Source of the DNA: Breviolum minutum Mf 1.05b.01
Lineage: Eukaryota > Sar > Dinophyceae > Suessiales > Symbiodiniaceae
DNA: 64,000 nt
Assembly (NCBI GenBank): GCA_000507305.1
Contig: DF240856.1
Location: forward strand, 1 to 64,000
Direction: 5' to 3'
The notes below the pieces were generated by a model. That model was given only the letters and a program-made list of their open reading frames with translations, ran no database searches and was not told where the DNA came from. Every line of letters begins with the position of its first letter. The stretch's first letter is position 1. This document shows positions 12,032-24,095 of this stretch, piece by piece. A program made the translations under genes and the position numbers.

Positions 12032-12606
12032 GTGATTACAGCTACACAATATTAAAACATCCATCAACTCCACCATTCACCTTCTTCCACCCAATCTCCC
12101 ATCCCAACTGAGATTTTCCCAACGGTTCCAAGTAGTACAAAGGATATTTTTGAAGCTTTTGTAGGCGAATCCGCAGGTAATCACTCAACAAATACCTGTT
12201 TCTCTTTTTTTTCGACAACAAATGTTTGGCAAGGTGAATCTGTGGGACAACAAGATGGTGGGTGTGGGACCGGTGGTTGTGTGTTTGTATTATAACATTT
12301 GTGAGGAACACACATGTAGAATGTAGAAAAACATATGCACTGGCAGCAAACATGTATACATTAATAATATCATCTAATCAATGAATGTATACACATGAAT
12401 CAACATGAATCAAAATCTATATCCTTTTTCGCCGTACCGGTACCCTACGTAGACACCAGAAACCTCTCTTCTGAATCTGCCGATTTTCGAAAAACTCACT
12501 TGTGAAACTGGAACTTTCCACTTACCATTCCTATCTCACTGAAGAAGGATGAAAAAATATTGCGGTGAAGATATTTCAAAGCCTTATGTCATAGGGAAAA
12601 TTCTGG

Positions 12607-12738
12607 TACCCTTGGGATGGTTCCCTAGCTGCTTAACACCCCAAGGAGCCCTTTAAATTGGGATATACCCAATAAATACCCACTATATAAGGTGTATATG
12701 GGGTTGATTATTAAGGGTACCATCCCAAGGGTACCACC
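12607..12738. repeat. inverted repeat with GGTACCCTTGGGATGG arms
   Basis: GGTACCCTTGGGATGGTTCC at the left pairs with GGTACCATCCCAAGGGTACC at the right, about 130 bp apart. MITE-like in size and form, but no second copy was noticed. Confidence 0.6.
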
Positions 12739-13575
12739 ATTTACTGCCCAAGAACCACCTGGAAATCAACGATGAACAGTTGTCTCAAAGGATGCTCCCC
12801 CCCGGTAAAATACACTGGAAAGTGAAGATTAATGTTGGGATGCTCAAGCCTATCATTTAATATGGTGGTAACTTGGTAACTAGAATCCTGGAGATTGTGG
12901 AAACATGTTTAATGTTTGATGTTCTGATTTCTTACCAGGACACCAAACCTTGGATTTTGAAGCCTCACTAGTTTTGGACAACATTGAAGACACAGTTGAA
13001 AATGACATCACAGCGTCACGAAATCGTCAAACCAACCAATATCTCATCTCTCACCCGACAAATCATGAGTTATCCCTACACAGAAAAACAAATCAAATCA
13101 ATCATCAACACAACACTGTTGTTCACATCTTCAGATTTCATTTCCAGCCTACCACATTGTATATTGAAATAACCTGTAATAACTAATCATTATTCTTGTT
13201 GGCCCCGAGCTGATCTCAAAGATGACCTATCCCAGTTTCTCATCGTTTGTTTCAAACTGCGAGTGATAAGGCAATGGAAATCCACCTTTTACAAATAGAA
13301 GCCAATATATTGTCGATCATTTGGGATTTTCCGTTTCGTTTTAGGTTGCTCCCCCATAATGCCAGGGGCAATTGAAGGATTTATAGGGATTTAAATGGAT
13401 TCCCAATAAAGGATCTATAGCGATTTACAGGGATCCCCGTTTCTGCAAAAAGTTAACGCTACTCCTGGTTACCACGAACTCACCATATCTCTGTCGTGCA
13501 GGCAAGGTTACGTGAGGCGATCTGCGTCAGTGCTGCGCAAGTAGAAACTCGGATGAGTGGGATCCTGGTGGACCA

Positions 13576-13872
13576 CCAACCAACCAACCAACCAACCAAC
13601 CAACCAACCAACCAACCAACCAACCAACCAACCAACCAACCAACCAACCAACCAACCAACCAACCAACCAACCAACCAACCAACCAACCAACCAACCAAC
13701 CAACCAACCAACCAACCAACCAACCAACCAACCAACCAACCAACCAACCAACCAACCAACCAACCAACCAACCAACCAACCAACCAACCAACCAACCAAC
13801 CAACCAACCAACCAACCAACCAACCAACCAACCAACCAACCAACCAANCAACCAACCAACCAACCAACCAAC
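13576..13872. repeat. (CCAA)n microsatellite, about 300 bp, with one ambiguous base
   Basis: A near-perfect run of the tetranucleotide CCAA, broken only by an N at 13848. All six frames through it are long artefactual frames of repeating N/Q/P/T or V/G/W/L. The length in the true genome is uncertain, because such runs collapse or expand in assembly. Confidence 0.97.
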
Positions 13873-13992
13873 CACTGTTGATGGAAGAAATTCTGCACCA
13901 CCTTGGATGTACATATTCATCAACAGTAGTTGGTAGGTAACTAATGAGAAAAAGTACATATCAACTGGTGAAGGATTTCTTTCATCAACAGT
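13873..13992. mobile_element. MITE-like family D copy 2, between two microsatellites
   Basis: ACTGTTGATGGAAGAAATTC at the left and GGATTTCTTTCATCAACAGT at the right, with an extra internal CATCAACAGTAG at about 13917-13928. The left end abuts the (CCAA)n run directly; the right end abuts a CAAA/GAAC-rich run. Confidence 0.75.
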
Positions 13993-14200
13993 ACCAAAAA
14001 TAAAATCAAACAAACAAACAAACGAACGAACGAACGAACGAACGAACGAAGAAAGAACAACAAACACAACCAACCAACTAACAAGCGACAAACGACAAGC
14101 GACAAACAACAAGCACAACGAACCAACCAAACAACCACCAACCAACAAACAAACAAACAAAGAAACAAACAACAAACCAACAAATAACAACAACCTCAAT
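13993..14200. repeat. degenerate tetranucleotide repeats (CAAA, GAAC, CCAA)
   Basis: An A/C-rich stretch with a clean (GAAC)n block at about 14023-14050, flanked by CAAA, CGAC and CCAA units. The opposite strand reads as long F/V/L-rich artefactual frames. Confidence 0.85.
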
Positions 14201-14502
14201 AACAACAGTCACACTATGGCATAATCAGTACGTATTTCGACTCATGTCTACAGCAAATTATCTGAACACAACTATCGAGGCCTAACATCTAACCTACCTT
14301 CCAGGAGCAGCAGTTGGCAACCTAACAGCAGCACTTGAAACATCCACCAAAAACATCACCAGCCTTCTGGAAAATGGCAAAAACTACACTCCATGACAAA
14401 CGGGTTTGGACATTTTGTCCCTTTTGGGTCGTTTTTTTTCGGGGAAATCCATGAACTCATAAAACCCCATCGAAGTGAGATCAAGCTCGCATAATTGACA
14501 CA

Positions 14503-14590
14503 TACCATCCATGGGACTGGTAGATTTACCTACATCTACCATAAAAATCGACCAACATGTAGGCAAATATATACCATACATGGATGGTAT
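14503..14590. mobile_element. MITE-like family C copy 1
   Basis: TACCATCCATGGGACTGGTA at the left, GATTTACCTACATCTACC, a hinge around AAAATCGACCA, and CATACATGGATGGTATGGG at the right. Arms are complementary. Confidence 0.72.
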
Positions 14591-14718
14591 GGGTTGATAA
14601 CCTGGCTTTCCACTTGACCTTTTCCCCGGTTGGTCCAATTTTCCAAAAGCGCCTGCTCTCCGCTGGCGCGATCATCCAAAAGGCTCTTCTCCACGAAGTG
14701 AAGCAACTGGAGGAAAAC

Positions 14719-14828
14719 CCATAGGATCCATGGGACTGTTATATTTACCAACATTTTTCCCCCAAAAAAAGTCAACCCAATGTAGTATATATGGTAAATA
14801 TACCATACATGTACATGGATATTATGGG
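14719..14828. mobile_element. MITE-like family C copy 2
   Basis: CCATAGGATCCATGGGACTG at the left and GGTAAATATACCATACATG to TATTATGGG at the right. Only 128 bp from copy 1. Confidence 0.7.
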
Positions 14829-15380
14829 AAATGGTGAGTCAATACCTTAGCACAGGTGTTCTTGATATTTGCCTTCAGCCGATTTGGGTGCAAGAAATCA
14901 AACAATATGTGACTTAGTAGGTGGAAGACTTTTCGGAAGGTTCATTGGTGCCGGGGTTTCTTGGTCTTAAGCATATAATTTTGGCCAAAAAATCTGAAAT
15001 GCCAAATACCTGGCCAAAATATCTATAATATTTCACTAGACTTCCCTGAAATAAGAGGTCCCATTTCCCTTCCAAAAAAGCAGACACAAAATGAGGGGTT
15101 TGTTTTAGGTCGTGTTTTCCCAGAAATATCCGGAGGGGTTTCCCCAGAAGCTTGGTGTTTGAGATTTTCAAACCGGGAATCCAAACCAAAAAAACACGAT
15201 CCAAAGTACCATGGGAACCCCAACACCTTCATTTTTTAGGGGGTTATTTCACCCATATATTTTGGGGTTTAAAACTTAAAACCCTTCATTTTTCCATGGG
15301 TGTTTGGGGTGTAAGGGTACTTGCAAATAACTACTGAGGCTTATCTTATGACCCAAAAAATGAACTGTAAGTGTGTATAT

Positions 15381-15493
15381 ATACCCCCCCCCCCCCAAGT
15401 TTAACATAGGCGCTGAAAAATGATGCTTGGAAGACTACTTTCCTTTTGGGAAGGACCATTTTCCAGGGCTATGTTAAACTTCCAGGGAGTATA
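15381..15493. mobile_element. MITE-like family B copy
   Basis: TACC followed by a C run, then AAGTTTAACATAGGC at the left; GGCTATGTTAAACTTCCAGG to GAGTATA at the right. Internal TTGGAAGACTACTTTCC is typical of the family. Confidence 0.7.
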
Positions 15494-16035
15494 CCTTACG
15501 TTGTTGAGAACCTTGCAAAACCCTGGTCCAGAAAAAGGGGTCTGGTAATCATCTACTTGAATCCATCACAACTCTTCCTATCTGAATGAAAACCGATAGC
15601 ATGGTTTTTGAGATATGTATATGTATCAATGAATATATACAGTATACACACATATTACATATATACATATCATATGATATGTACTATAAGTACATCATTA
15701 TATCATATCATTGTATATACCATGGGAACCCACAACCTTCATTTTATTTCAAGTGATTAAAACCTCCATGTTTCATGGTTTTGGGGTCCAAGGGTATATA
15801 TATATATACACGTACATATCCATGTATTCTTCGCAAGCTCCCAGATTAGGAGTGACCAAGAGGATTGTCACAATTTTTCGGAGGATCATCTACACCGCCC
15901 TTCCCCGCCTCGGAGATCGATTCTACCACTTCTTGGTCAAACGATAAGAGCTCCGGAGCAAACCTCGTGGTGTGGGTTTTGCGTTGTTTAAAAATGTTTA
16001 AACCAAGGAAAACAAATACCAAAAGGCTTTATGTA

Positions 16036-16162
16036 TCTGGTCAAATTATAGCGACCGAAAACACGAGTTTTCACCCCCAAAATGCAGCTTTTTGGAAGGG
16101 AAATCCCCTTATTTCAATTGAAATCTAGGTTGGTGCAATATTATAATTTGGCCAGATGTATG
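16036..16162. mobile_element. MITE-like family M copy 1
   Basis: Begins TCTGGTCAAATTATAGCGAC and ends TATAATTTGGCCAGA. The interior AAAACACGAGTTTTCACCCC and CTTTTTGGAAGGGAAATCCC recur in reverse orientation at 40964-41086. Confidence 0.7.
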
Positions 16163-17713
16163 GAATACAATGAAATACGTACCTACATTGATCAAACAAT
16201 TTCAGGCAAATGTAGGTAAATCTTGCAAAAATGGAGCAAATATGGACCCGAAGAGAAACCACTTGTGGAAGTTGTTGAACATCAAAATCTTTGGAATCAG
16301 GAAATTTTCTTTTTTCTTTGGATCTTTTGGAAATCATGGTGAGGTCAAGCTCCATGTTGTTTCTTGAAGGTGAACTCCTCTCATAAACTAACAGCTGAAA
16401 CCCCAACATGGAGGATTGATTTAAAAAAATACATGAAGATGTATCTTCCTTTCACATATGGCTATTTTGGGTATCTTTGTTAAATTTCAAGGAGGGTAGT
16501 TTCCGATTCCTTTTCTATATACTCCAGGGCCAATAAAGAACGCATGAAACCAGCTTTCTGAATGTGCTAGGGTGAGGTTGGCCGAAGACAGCCACACTGC
16601 AAGCAAACATCCTGAGATAGATAGGGGGGGGGGGCCAAGAAAAGATACCAGACTTGTTTTCCATGGAGAGCTGCAAACATGGACCACGTATCTACCCTGG
16701 AAGTCGGCACGCCACCATTAAAGAAAAGGTGAAATTCCTTTTTGGATGTAAAAAAATAGTGAAACTAGTGAAACTCCTTTTTTATACTTTTCACCCTTCG
16801 TGTTAAAAAACACATAGTGAAACTTGGTAAAACCCAACCTGGCCAAAAAAAATGGTGGACAACCGACCTCTTGAAGTCTTGTGAAGAAAGGTCCCAATTT
16901 ATGGGCAAAACCAAAGCATCAATGGTTCACTAGTTTCCAACTTGAGAAAAATATCCTGACATACACCAGAAGGAACCAGCAAGGAACCAAAAACTGATGG
17001 TTCTATCTTGGACCAGCAGTTAGGATATTCTGAATTCGGAATCAAATACTAATTAGAGAATATGGATCTATGAGATTCCAAGCCTATTCAGATATCTCAA
17101 CTATTTCACTTCATATTCTACATTCTATCTGCTGATCTCTGGCTCAGTTGCTTGTTTGTCAATGATTTCCATGCATAAAAAAAGACGAACAGCAACCGTA
17201 AAGCCTGCGGCTGACAATCACCACCGAGATGCTTTTCATTCCTATGCCGTCGAATGAGCCGATCAATCTCCTGATGAATCCAGAGTCTCCGGAGACAGGT
17301 GGAGATTTGAATCGGGAAATCAGCCACTGATAGCGGCTGGGATCGTTTTTTGGTAAGCTGCCGTTATTTTCAACCCAGCTTGGGGAATTAACAAATTCAC
17401 AAACCGACTAGAAAGGGGTTTCACAGAGTTTTCTTTAAACACAACATACTAGTTAGGATCACTTCCATGTTCGCCAAAAAGTAACCACTGGTCAGTTGGT
17501 GTTTCTATGATAGGGTTTGGAAGCTTAATGGCACTCCTAATGAAAGAGAATCACAAAAGCAGGGTTGATGAACCATCATTTATTTCACGCCCCTTTGAAT
17601 GTGAAAACACTATCATTTGGCATGCCTAAACACTGGCTAAAAAAAACCAGTGGATTTCCCGTTGAAGGTGTTAAACAACGGCTTCCCGGATCCTAAAAAT
17701 TAGACTAGATTGT

Positions 17714-17817
17714 CTAGTTGGTGGTTGAACCAACCCATTTGAGCAATATTAGTCAAAATGGGAATCTTCCCCAAAATTGGGGTGAACATCAAACAAAATT
17801 GAGTTGCCACCACCTAG
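17714..17817. mobile_element. MITE-like family A copy
   Basis: CTAGTTGGTGGTTGAACC at the left, GGGGTGAACATCAAAC inside, and TGAGTTGCCACCACCTAG at the right. Both ends carry the tetramer CTAG. Confidence 0.8.
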
Positions 17818-19530
17818 TTATGCCTACTGAGGGTGATATATAAATCCCCAGGTTTTTTTTTGCAAAAAAACAATTGGCCCAACCATTCCAATAGGCTCCT
17901 GACCTCGATTGCTGGAACTGCTGGCATCCCAGAAATCTATCCCAACAATCTCCCTGCACTTCACCGGGAAAAAAATTGTCCTCCTTGTAGTTGTCGACAT
18001 CTTCATCATGATCATCCTGAACACATGTGGTGTTTTGAAGGACTTTTGTTTCTAAAACAGCATGAACTCAGTATGAATAAAACGAATAGCTGTAAACCAT
18101 CACCAGGATGCCAAGAAACCTTTTCCCGAGCAACCATTTTTTTCTTGGGTTTTCTGCAGCCCAAAGTGTTTTCAGGTTGGTGAACCACTCGTTTTCCAAA
18201 AAGATCAACCAGATTCTGAGTCTTGAGGCCGTCTTTTTGGCTTCTCAAGCCGGGGGGGAGGAATTTCCTCTCGACAAACAACAAAAACTTTTCGAATCAA
18301 AAGTGTCACGAAAGCATCTCCAAAGACCGGAAGTCTAGCCATGAAGAAATTCAACATCTTTACCCTCTGATAAATTAACATAGCAATGGAACATCACCAT
18401 TTTCAATAGGAAATACATCTTCAAGCCTTCCATTTTCCAGCCAGCCATGTTAGATTACCAAACGTGTTTTTCATCCGGGAAAATGCATGAAACTACCACA
18501 TTGTGGTTGATATCTCACGGTTGTAGATTCGGGGCATCACCACTTCCATGGTCACCTTTGATAAAAATCACTCACCAAAACCTTTCAACATATCCTCAAA
18601 AAACATCTCACCATGTGCCTCTGCATGCTCCGTTGAACTCATGGCCAATTTTTACCCCTAAAATCAGCCAAACAATGTGTTGCGAAGTTTGTCTCGTTTA
18701 TGTGCAAACCTTCTTGGACTGCTTTCATTCCGAATTCCTGGACTTCTGAAAGTGGGCTCCTATTTTTGGAAAGAGATATGTTGAAGATTTGTTTTCATTG
18801 TTCCCCTCAAAAAAGCAAAGCTGCGGCAGGAAGTCACAAATCTACACAACTCCTGGTGATCAGCGTCTTGTTTGCGCTTGTGGCATCAGCCAGGGTTTTT
18901 GTTGAAGCTGCTCTTTGTAGCAAACAATCTCTGCTGACCTGCCATCTTCATCCATCTTCCCATTATCTGCATCTTAACTGTTGACTGCCATTTAGGAACC
19001 ATTCGCCAACGACACAAAAACTCAACATGTTTTGGGAGTTGTGTTTGATGATTCGGCCATTTTCGTCAGGACGCAACACAAAGCATTCAACATCTTCCAT
19101 CTTTTCGACTGTGAACAGTCGAATTGTTGGTTTGGTGCACCTGAATTCATCAGCGGCACAAATTTGGGTTGCAAGCATTCGAATTAGGGTCACATCTAAA
19201 TGTGACCAAGAGACCTTCTGAAAGAAACTGTCGATATTGTACAACGGTTCACTTAGCCCTGGCTAGTGAACATCCTTAAAGTACTATGCCAGTTGCAATG
19301 AGGCAAGACTGGGGTCTGTAAATTCAATCTATCTTTAGCAACGTAGAACATGCGCTTGAACGTATGAATGAAGGGCGCAATCGTGAATTCCTTTTCTCTG
19401 CGCCAATCTGACCTTTTCATAGCTTTTCTATATGCATCACATGGTTTCTTTGATCTTTGCCATCATTGGTTCCTGTAACCATGTTGAGTTAATGCGCTGT
19501 CATATCATTTTTCTCATTGGCAACAAAAAA

Positions 19531-19625
19531 CATAGGATCCATGGGACTGGTACGTATATTTACCTACATTTACCACAAAAATCAACTATTCATTGTAGGC
19601 AAATATATCACATACATATATGGGA
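19531..19625. mobile_element. MITE-like family C copy
   Basis: CATAGGATCCATGGGACTGG at the left, TATATTTACCTACATTTACC, and GTAGGCAAATATATCACATA to ATATGGG at the right. A partial GTAGGCAAATATATCA repeat follows at about 19660. Confidence 0.7.
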
Positions 19626-20366
19626 AAGGAACAACAACACATCAACAAAGTCAACTATTCATGTAGGCAAATATATCAAATATATAATTATAATTATAAT
19701 ACATAGATACATAGATGCTATGGGAAGGAAAACCAACATCAACCAACCCTTTTTTTCTATTAAACAAAGGTCATCCACCGTGACCGTCACGTGGAATTTC
19801 TTCTCAAGGAGTCCTCCACACTCTGAACCTCGGAGTGTCCATAGATAGGCGGATAGAATAAATCAAAACATCAAACTGAAACGCCCTTCAAGTGTACTGT
19901 GAAAAAAACCAACATATAACATCCTAGAACCCAACTCACCTCTATTTTTGAAGATCCACCCTCCGAAATAAGGCCCTTTTCAATCAAAACAAGGGTCATT
20001 TGGGTTCTAGGATATTACACTTTTACTTTAACATGATGGAAAACTTCTCCCAACAAAAAATCATCCAAACCTTCCATCGATCTCCAGCTGATTTATTATA
20101 TTTATTTTTCCGAGTTGTGTATCCAAAATACACCCAGTTTTTTTAATAGCCGCGAGCAAAAAGAACATCAGCCAGTGATTCAATAATATGTTTATAATAT
20201 ATTTTTCTGTCAATGTGATTCAACTTCCCCCGATAAATTTGTTGCAAACCTTCAAAATCGATTTTCCAAACACCGAGCAAAAAAAAGGTGCCCAATAATC
20301 AGTGTTCAATAGTACTTGCCTTTCAAATACAACCATTTTTCACTTCCATGATTATGAGAGAAACAG

Positions 20367-20480
20367 TACACTCCCTAAAACTAACAGCAAAAGCCCCTGA
20401 ACATATGCCGAAACCAAAAAAGGAAAGGATCGTCTTCCAACCATCCACTTTCAGGTCCAATGTAAGTTTCAGAGAGGGTA
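20367..20480. mobile_element. MITE-like family B copy
   Basis: GTACACTCCCTAAAACTAAC at the left and AATGTAAGTTTCAGAGAGGG at the right, with internal GGATCGTCTTCCAACCATCC. It lies within a short chance open frame. Confidence 0.68.
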
Positions 20481-21207
20481 TGCTGTTTGTTTAATAGGGA
20501 TCCCGGGATCCTTATAATGGTTTATTAATATAATCCACCACATAACTGGGTAGTAAATCTCCAGTTTCGACATTCGCCAAGGCGCCACCTTTCGTGCATG
20601 TGGCATGCCCAAGATCTTATGAACTTCATCCAAGGATTCAAAGCCACCTTTTTTGGTGGAGGGAACGAGTTTTCACCGTTTTTTTTTAAACCGGTGGGAG
20701 GGAAGAACAGATCTATATAAAGCCTGGAAAATTATGAAAATTAACATTTGGAACTGCAAAAATAGAAGTTTGTTTCAGATGAATTTTAGGTTCAATGTTA
20801 ATTTTCAGGGGCGTACGACCTGAAAACTCAAAATCAACAATCTACGTCCCCTGAAAAATAGTAGTTGGAAGACGATCTTTTCTTTTTTTAAATGGGCCCC
20901 GTTTTTTGGGATATGTTAGTCTTTTTGGATGCACCCCTTTTTTATAGGACAAACAGCTCCCCCCCAAAAAAGGATGATTTTTAGATGGAAGAAACATCAT
21001 CCTTTCAACATATCTTAGGAGCTTCTATTTAGAAACATCAGAATCCTGTTTCAATTCAACGTTCCTTCAATGTTTCATGAGGTACGAGTAGTAAGTTGAA
21101 CCTCCCGTAATTAAACTTAAAACTCTAAACGACATAGCCAGACTTTGATCACAGCTCATCTTCCGTTGTCAACGAAAACATCCAAACCATCTTCCTAGTC
21201 ATAGAGA

Positions 21208-21346
21208 CATAAACACGATGGTGTGATGATCTTGATAGTTTTGATTGAGGATAATTTCTGATTGATGATGATAATTGATGATGATGATGATGATGATGAG
21301 GATGATGATGATTATGATTATGATTATGATTATGACTATGATATCT

Positions 21347-21377
<31 letters not shown>

Positions 21378-21526
21378 CGATGACGACGATGACGATGATG
21401 ATGATGACGACGATGATGATGATGATGACGATGACGATGATGAGGATGATGAGGACGATGACAATGATGATGATGATGATGATGGTGGTGGTGATGATGA
21501 TGATGATGATGATGATGATGAGGACC

Positions 21527-21562
<36 letters not shown>

Positions 21563-21681
21563 TTGTTGTTGTTGTTGATGTTGGTTGTTGGTTGATGATG
21601 TTGGTTGTTGAGGCATAAACACGATGGCGTGATGATCTTGATAGTTTTGATTGAGGATAATTTCTGATTGATGATGATGAT

Positions 21682-21738
<57 letters not shown>

Positions 21739-21880
21739 CGACGACGACGACGATGATGATGATTATGATGATGATAATAATGATGATGATGATGATGACG
21801 ATATGATGATGTTGTTGTTGTTGATGTTGGTTGTTGGTTGATCATGTTGGTTGTTGATGATGTTGTTTGATGATGATTAG
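21208..21880. repeat. tandemly duplicated block containing two (GAT)n microsatellites
   Basis: A unit starting CATAAACACGATGG, followed by a unique stretch with TTGATAGTTTTGATTGAGG, then a long GAT/GAC run and a GTT run, occurs twice: at 21208 and again at 21614. The offset is about 406 bp, and the second copy has a shorter GAT run. Long Asp-, His-, Met- and Ile-rich frames in all readings are artefacts. Confidence 0.92.
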
Positions 21881-22690
21881 GAGGAGGAATGGAATGATGC
21901 CAAGACAATTACAGGGAACGATTTTGCACCTGCTGATTTACGGATGTGTCGACCCATGAATCAATTCGTCATTGCACATATTTTGACTACTGCGTACTGC
22001 GTATTCAAAAAAAGACCATTCAAACCATCTCTGATCATCCTTACCTTCACCACCAGTATCATCCAACCTATTCTGGTCACAGCCTGCCATTCATGGCGGG
22101 TCCACAAGCCGAATTTTTGAGAATACAAACATCACCAGTTGCATATAGCAGCAGCAGCAGCAGCAGCCCAAGGGCCCAGGGGTTTTATGGGAGCTTGGCT
22201 TCCCATTTTTGATGGTATTGAGGCCTTCTGGGAGGTGCCACAGGTACATCAAAAATTTGACAAATCCTGCAGCAAGATGGGCGCCCATTTGTAGCTTCAA
22301 AAGCCTTCAAACAAAAATCCACCAAAAAACAGATGTCCATTTCTTCCATTATACTGGGACTGTGTTTTCTTGGCCTCATGTTAGGCCCCACAAAAATTCC
22401 ATCAGTCAATTTTTTTTACACTTGCCCCGTTTAACAAATGATTCGTCAAACGTGGGTTCTTTTGCCGCAAGTAGGGTGAACATTTAAAGAGATACTTGAA
22501 ATTTGAAAACACCACATAGTTATGCATATTATGCAGCAGGTTCACATGAAGTGGAAACCCCTGCTGGCAATGGGGGCACAGGTATAGTATACCAATCCAA
22601 TACCTTCCCTCGACTGAAAAAATCAGGCCTGATCGCCGTTTGATCATGACACGATTCACCATCACCTGCAAATGAGCAGTGTTCAAAACC

Positions 22691-22790
22691 CTGGTTGGTT
22701 GTTTGATATAGGGGATTATACTACCCAATTATATGGGGATTATAATACGCCATTATAAGGATCCCTATTAACCAACCAGTATAATGGAAA
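22691..22790. mobile_element. MITE-like family E copy, reverse orientation
   Basis: CTGGTTGGTTGTTTGATATA at the left and GGATCCCTATTAACCAACCAG at the right. The right flank TATAATGGAAAGTAATAAGG and then TTCGTGGCTCAAAT matches, in reverse, the left flank of the copy at 46150, so the full element probably extends to about 22822. Confidence 0.72.
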
Positions 22791-23063
22791 GTAATAAGGG
22801 TCTTTTTCGTGGCTCAAATGAAAAGCTGAACCAAGGCCTTCCTGGCTATCTTCGTAGCAACCCCGCTGACATGTGCACGATTGGTTTATATTCCACAATC
22901 CAGGACTCATTTAGAATATGATCATGGAACTACACCATCCCCAGGAAATCTGGAGATATTTTGACGTGCAAACTTCTGTTAATAGAGCGAGTTTAAATAC
23001 TTTTTTACAGTTTAGAGATGTCTGTAGTTTGTAGAATATTTTTTCATTGACCTCGCGTCCGCC

Positions 23064-23097
<34 letters not shown>

Positions 23098-23712
23098 GCA
23101 ACAAAAACCACTCACATAGTTCTGGATGAATCATAATCGTCATATTTCACCAAGTTCGTAGTATTCATACTTTCCATGAGTCATTTTTCGGCCCACGTGT
23201 CACCATCAGGTGTCTACGTAGTTTCACGATCGCATGATGGATCTAAACTTTGGAGTGGTGCCCCGTAGACCTAACCTGCTACATCCTGCTACTACTGAGT
23301 GGCTATCCATTCATTCAGGTGCTGCGTTGAGATCCCGATATCCTTTTTTGTAATGTATATCGAATAACATCCCAGTATTGACAAGTTGAATGTTGTCCAT
23401 CATGTCACCTTTATCCCTCAAACAATCACCCTACTCAATTCCGAGCCGCAATGATTCCACTTAAGGACTTAAGGCTGATGGATAGGCCATATTTCAGTCG
23501 CCAAGTGAAATTAAGGAATGCTCACTTCAAAGTCTGACGAACCGTCTATTTACTTACATGAATGCGGTTGCTTTTGTGGTACATGTAGCGAAATATACCG
23601 TTCGTCCCATGGATCCGTCATGGGAAGCATCGATCATTGGCTCAAGGTGTAGCTTTACCCTTTAATGGATGCATGTTGGGTACTCACCCAAACACTGGTT
23701 TACGGTGGATAG

Positions 23713-23813
23713 CTGGTTGGTGGTTTCAACCCATTTGAAAAATATGAGTCAAATTGGATCATTTCCCCAGGTAAGGGTGAAAAATAAGGAATATTTGAGC
23801 TACCACCACCTAG
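23713..23813. mobile_element. MITE-like family A copy
   Basis: CTGGTTGGTGGTTTCAACCC at the left and TTTGAGCTACCACCACCTAG at the right, with core TTGGATCATTTCCCCAGG. Confidence 0.78.
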
Positions 23814-23986
23814 ATAGTCAACGTCAAATAAAGGTCCCCTAATCAAATTGTTAGTGATGCTGTCAAGCTTCTTCATTTCTTCAATGGCTGACCTGTTGAC
23901 GATTTTTTGACCTCCCATTTTGGGAGGTTTTCTTCAATTTTCAGCTCTGAAACGGTCACGTTTCAAAATGGGTCCAAAGTAAGGTC

Positions 23987-24095
23987 CTAGTTGGTGGTTG
24001 AACCAACCCATCTGAAAAATATGCTCGTCAAAATGGGATCATCTTCCCCAATTTTCGGGGTGAACATAAAAAATCTTTGAAACCACCAACTATAG
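23987..24095. mobile_element. MITE-like family A copy
   Basis: CTAGTTGGTGGTTGAACC at the left, GGGGTGAACATAAAAAATC, and TTTGAAACCACCAACTATAG at the right. Only about 170 bp from the preceding copy. Confidence 0.76.

Larger units (their letters stand above)
8900..13480. other. noncoding, MITE-bearing intergenic DNA
   Basis: Holds two family E elements, one family A, one family D and a palindrome near 12607, listed separately. The block at 10797-11045 is somewhat gene-like on both strands, with an AAAG/GTAGGT donor-like site at 10981 on the plus strand, but no frame is convincing. A half family B arm ends at about 11140. Confidence 0.5.
14201..21150. other. noncoding, MITE-bearing intergenic DNA
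   Basis: No convincing gene. Besides the listed A, B, C, E and M elements it holds two related segments beginning ACCATGGGAACCC (15208-15312 and 15718-15798), a diverged family M-like piece near 15012-15128, a C14 run near 15384, TA-rich stretches at 15600-15720, a G10 run at 16625, and an element with CCTAGAACCC...GGGTTCTAGG ends (19922-20013). Confidence 0.55.

Noticed and set aside
13560..13880. CRISPR array
   Set aside because: The repeats are a contiguous tetranucleotide without spacers, in a eukaryotic context.
13480..14205. Long frames of repeating N/Q/P/T or V/G/W/L residues on both strands
   Set aside because: They are translations of the (CCAA)n microsatellite and include an undetermined residue; open in every frame, with no gene signals.
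21149..21908. Poly-His, poly-Asp, poly-Met, poly-Ile and poly-Ser proteins over 100 residues
   Set aside because: All six readings of the (GAT)n array are open; this is microsatellite, not a metal-binding or acidic protein.
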